Origin: Pseudomonadota bacterium
GTDB taxonomy: Bacteria; Pseudomonadota; Gammaproteobacteria; Steroidobacterales; Steroidobacteraceae
DNA: 64,000 bases
Assembly: GCA_025355105.1 (NCBI GenBank)
Contig: JANYAE010000052.1
Coordinates: 186,001 to 250,000 of the forward strand
Direction: 5' to 3'
The position numbers and the translations under genes were made by a program. This document shows positions 63,003 to 64,000 of this stretch, in pieces. The stretch's first letter is position 1. Each line of letters starts with the position of its first letter. The notes under the pieces are model-generated. The model saw only the letters and a program-made list of their open reading frames with translations. It made no database searches and was not told the origin of the DNA.

Positions 63003-64000
63003 GTGCAGGAACTGCGTCTCAACCCCTTGTACTACCGCGCGGAGCACGTCGCCCTCCGCGACACCGTGCGGCGCTTCGTGGCGCGCGAGATCACGCCCTA
63101 CGTCCGCGAATGGGACGAGGCCGGATCCTTTCCGCGCGCCCTCTACGGGCAGGCCGCGGAGGTCGGACTGCTGGGGCTCGGATTCCCGGAGGAGTACGGC
63201 GGGATTGCCGCCACCGACGCCTTTCACCAGCTGGTGGCGGGCCTCGAACTCGCGTTGTGCGGCTCCGGCGGGTTGGTGGCCTCGCTGCTGTCGCATACGA
63301 TCGGGACGCCGCCCGTGCTCGCGCTGGGCAGCGCCGAGCTCAAGGCACGCGTGCTGCCGCCGGTACTTCGCGGCGAGAAGATCGCGGCGCTCGCCATCAC
63401 CGAGCCGTCCGGCGGCTCGGATGTGGCGGCGCTACGGACGACCGCGGTTCGCGACGGCGACCACTACGTGATCGACGGCGAGAAGACCTTCATCACGTCG
63501 GGGATGCGAGCCGACTACCTCACCGTCGCGGTACGGACCGACCCGGGCGCCGCCGGAGCGCGCGGCATCTCGCTCGTGCTCGTCGACGGCGGCGCGCCGG
63601 GCCTGGTGCGATCGCCGCTGCAGAAGATGGGCTGGTGGGCGTCCGATACGGCCCACCTGCGCTTCGACGGTTGCCGCGTGCCGGCCGGCAATCTGCTCGG
63701 CGCGCCCGGCACGGGCTTTCGCGCCATCATGCAGAACTTCAACGCCGAGCGATTCGCCATGGCGACCGGCGCGCTGGGCTTCGCGTGGGTCTGCTACCAG
63801 GAGGCGCTCGACTGGGCGCGCCAGCGCCAGACCTTCGGGCAACGGCTCGCCGACCACCAGGTCGTGCGCCACCGCCTGGTCGACATGCGGGCGCGCATCG
63901 AGGCAACGCGTGCGTTGGTCGAGGACACCGCCTGGCGCCTGGACCACACGGTCGCCGGTGACGCCGAACTCGTCGCCTCGGTGTGCATGTTGAAGAACCT
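63003..64000 (+). CDS. Acyl-CoA dehydrogenase, 3' end outside window
   Basis: From the GTG at 63003 the frame is open to the right edge, giving about 332 residues of a usual ~380. It has the helical start (EHVALRDTVRRFVAREITPY then VREWDEAGSFPRALYGQAAE), ALAITEPSGGSDVAALRTTA, KMGWWASDTAHLRFDGCRVP and MQNFNAERFAMATGALGFAW, so it is a standard acyl-CoA dehydrogenase. No in-frame start exists farther upstream before the palindrome. It is divergent from the atu-like operon and probably coregulated with it. Confidence 0.85.
   Translation, partial: MQELRLNPLYYRAEHVALRDTVRRFVAREITPYVREWDEAGSFPRALYGQAAEVGLLGLGFPEEYGGIAATDAFHQLVAGLELALCGSGGLVASLLSHTIGTPPVLALGSAELKARVLPPVLRGEKIAALAITEPSGGSDVAALRTTAVRDGDHYVIDGEKTFITSGMRADYLTVAVRTDPGAAGARGISLVLVDGGAPGLVRSPLQKMGWWASDTAHLRFDGCRVPAGNLLGAPGTGFRAIMQNFNAERFAMATGALGFAWVCYQEALDWARQRQTFGQRLADHQVVRHRLVDMRARIEATRALVEDTAWRLDHTVAGDAELVASVCMLKN

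Overview
The window is very GC-rich (roughly two thirds G+C or more by eye) and densely coded on both strands. It comes from a Gram-negative bacterium: there is a TonB-dependent receptor, a porin, a tripartite RND pump and a periplasmic sulfite oxidase. The catabolic content (acyl-CoA dehydrogenases, a biotin-dependent acyl-CoA carboxylase, CoA-transferases, a methylacyl-CoA racemase-like protein) suggests an environmental proteobacterium, perhaps a gammaproteobacterium of the Steroidobacter/Nevskia type. That placement is an inference from gene style only. I saw no rRNA, tRNA, insertion sequence, phage gene or CRISPR array.

Layout. 1-7.7 kb: hydrolases (a PaaI thioesterase cut by the window edge, two alpha/beta hydrolases, a D-aminoacylase-like amidohydrolase, an SDR, a secreted HD-domain protein), then an enolase-superfamily enzyme. 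7.8-13.6 kb: methyltransferase, OsmC, a YeiH-type exporter, ferredoxin-NADP reductase, sulfite dehydrogenase SorAB and a DUF2189 membrane protein. 13.6-20.9 kb: small and housekeeping-like genes, including two tiny lysine-rich coupled ORFs and an RRM protein whose 3' end looks frameshifted, then a GST, an amidohydrolase, a cupin and a lipase. 21.2-26.9 kb: a complete RND efflux operon with 4-nt gene overlaps. 27-37.6 kb: dipeptidase, SMP-30-like protein, cupin, AMACR-like protein, TonB receptor, an exported SAM-hydrolase-like protein, FMN reductase and a porin.

37.7-49.7 kb is the most interesting stretch. It holds a YfdW-type formyl-CoA transferase, a ThDP enzyme that resembles 2-hydroxyacyl-CoA lyases rather than oxalyl-CoA decarboxylase, an OxlT-like antiporter, a GntR and a LysR regulator, a PanE-like reductase, serine-glyoxylate aminotransferase, hydroxypyruvate reductase and a stand-alone 10-formyl-THF hydrolase-type protein. 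Three intergenic inverted repeats with the pattern (G/C)ATAT-N5-ATATC sit upstream of the antiporter, upstream of the small-ORF/gntR unit, and upstream of the formyl-THF gene. They suggest one regulon for formyl/oxalate/glyoxylate C1-C2 metabolism.

49.7-54.3 kb: pseudouridine synthase, small hypotheticals, a TraB/GumN protein, RidA and MscS. 54.3-64 kb: a tightly packed minus-strand operon SDR - carboxyltransferase - acyl-CoA dehydrogenase - hydratase - biotin carboxylase - BKACE - FAD oxidoreductase. Its order matches the acyclic-terpene (atu) cluster more than the leucine (liu) cluster. A perfect 16-bp palindrome separates it from a divergent acyl-CoA dehydrogenase that runs off the right edge.
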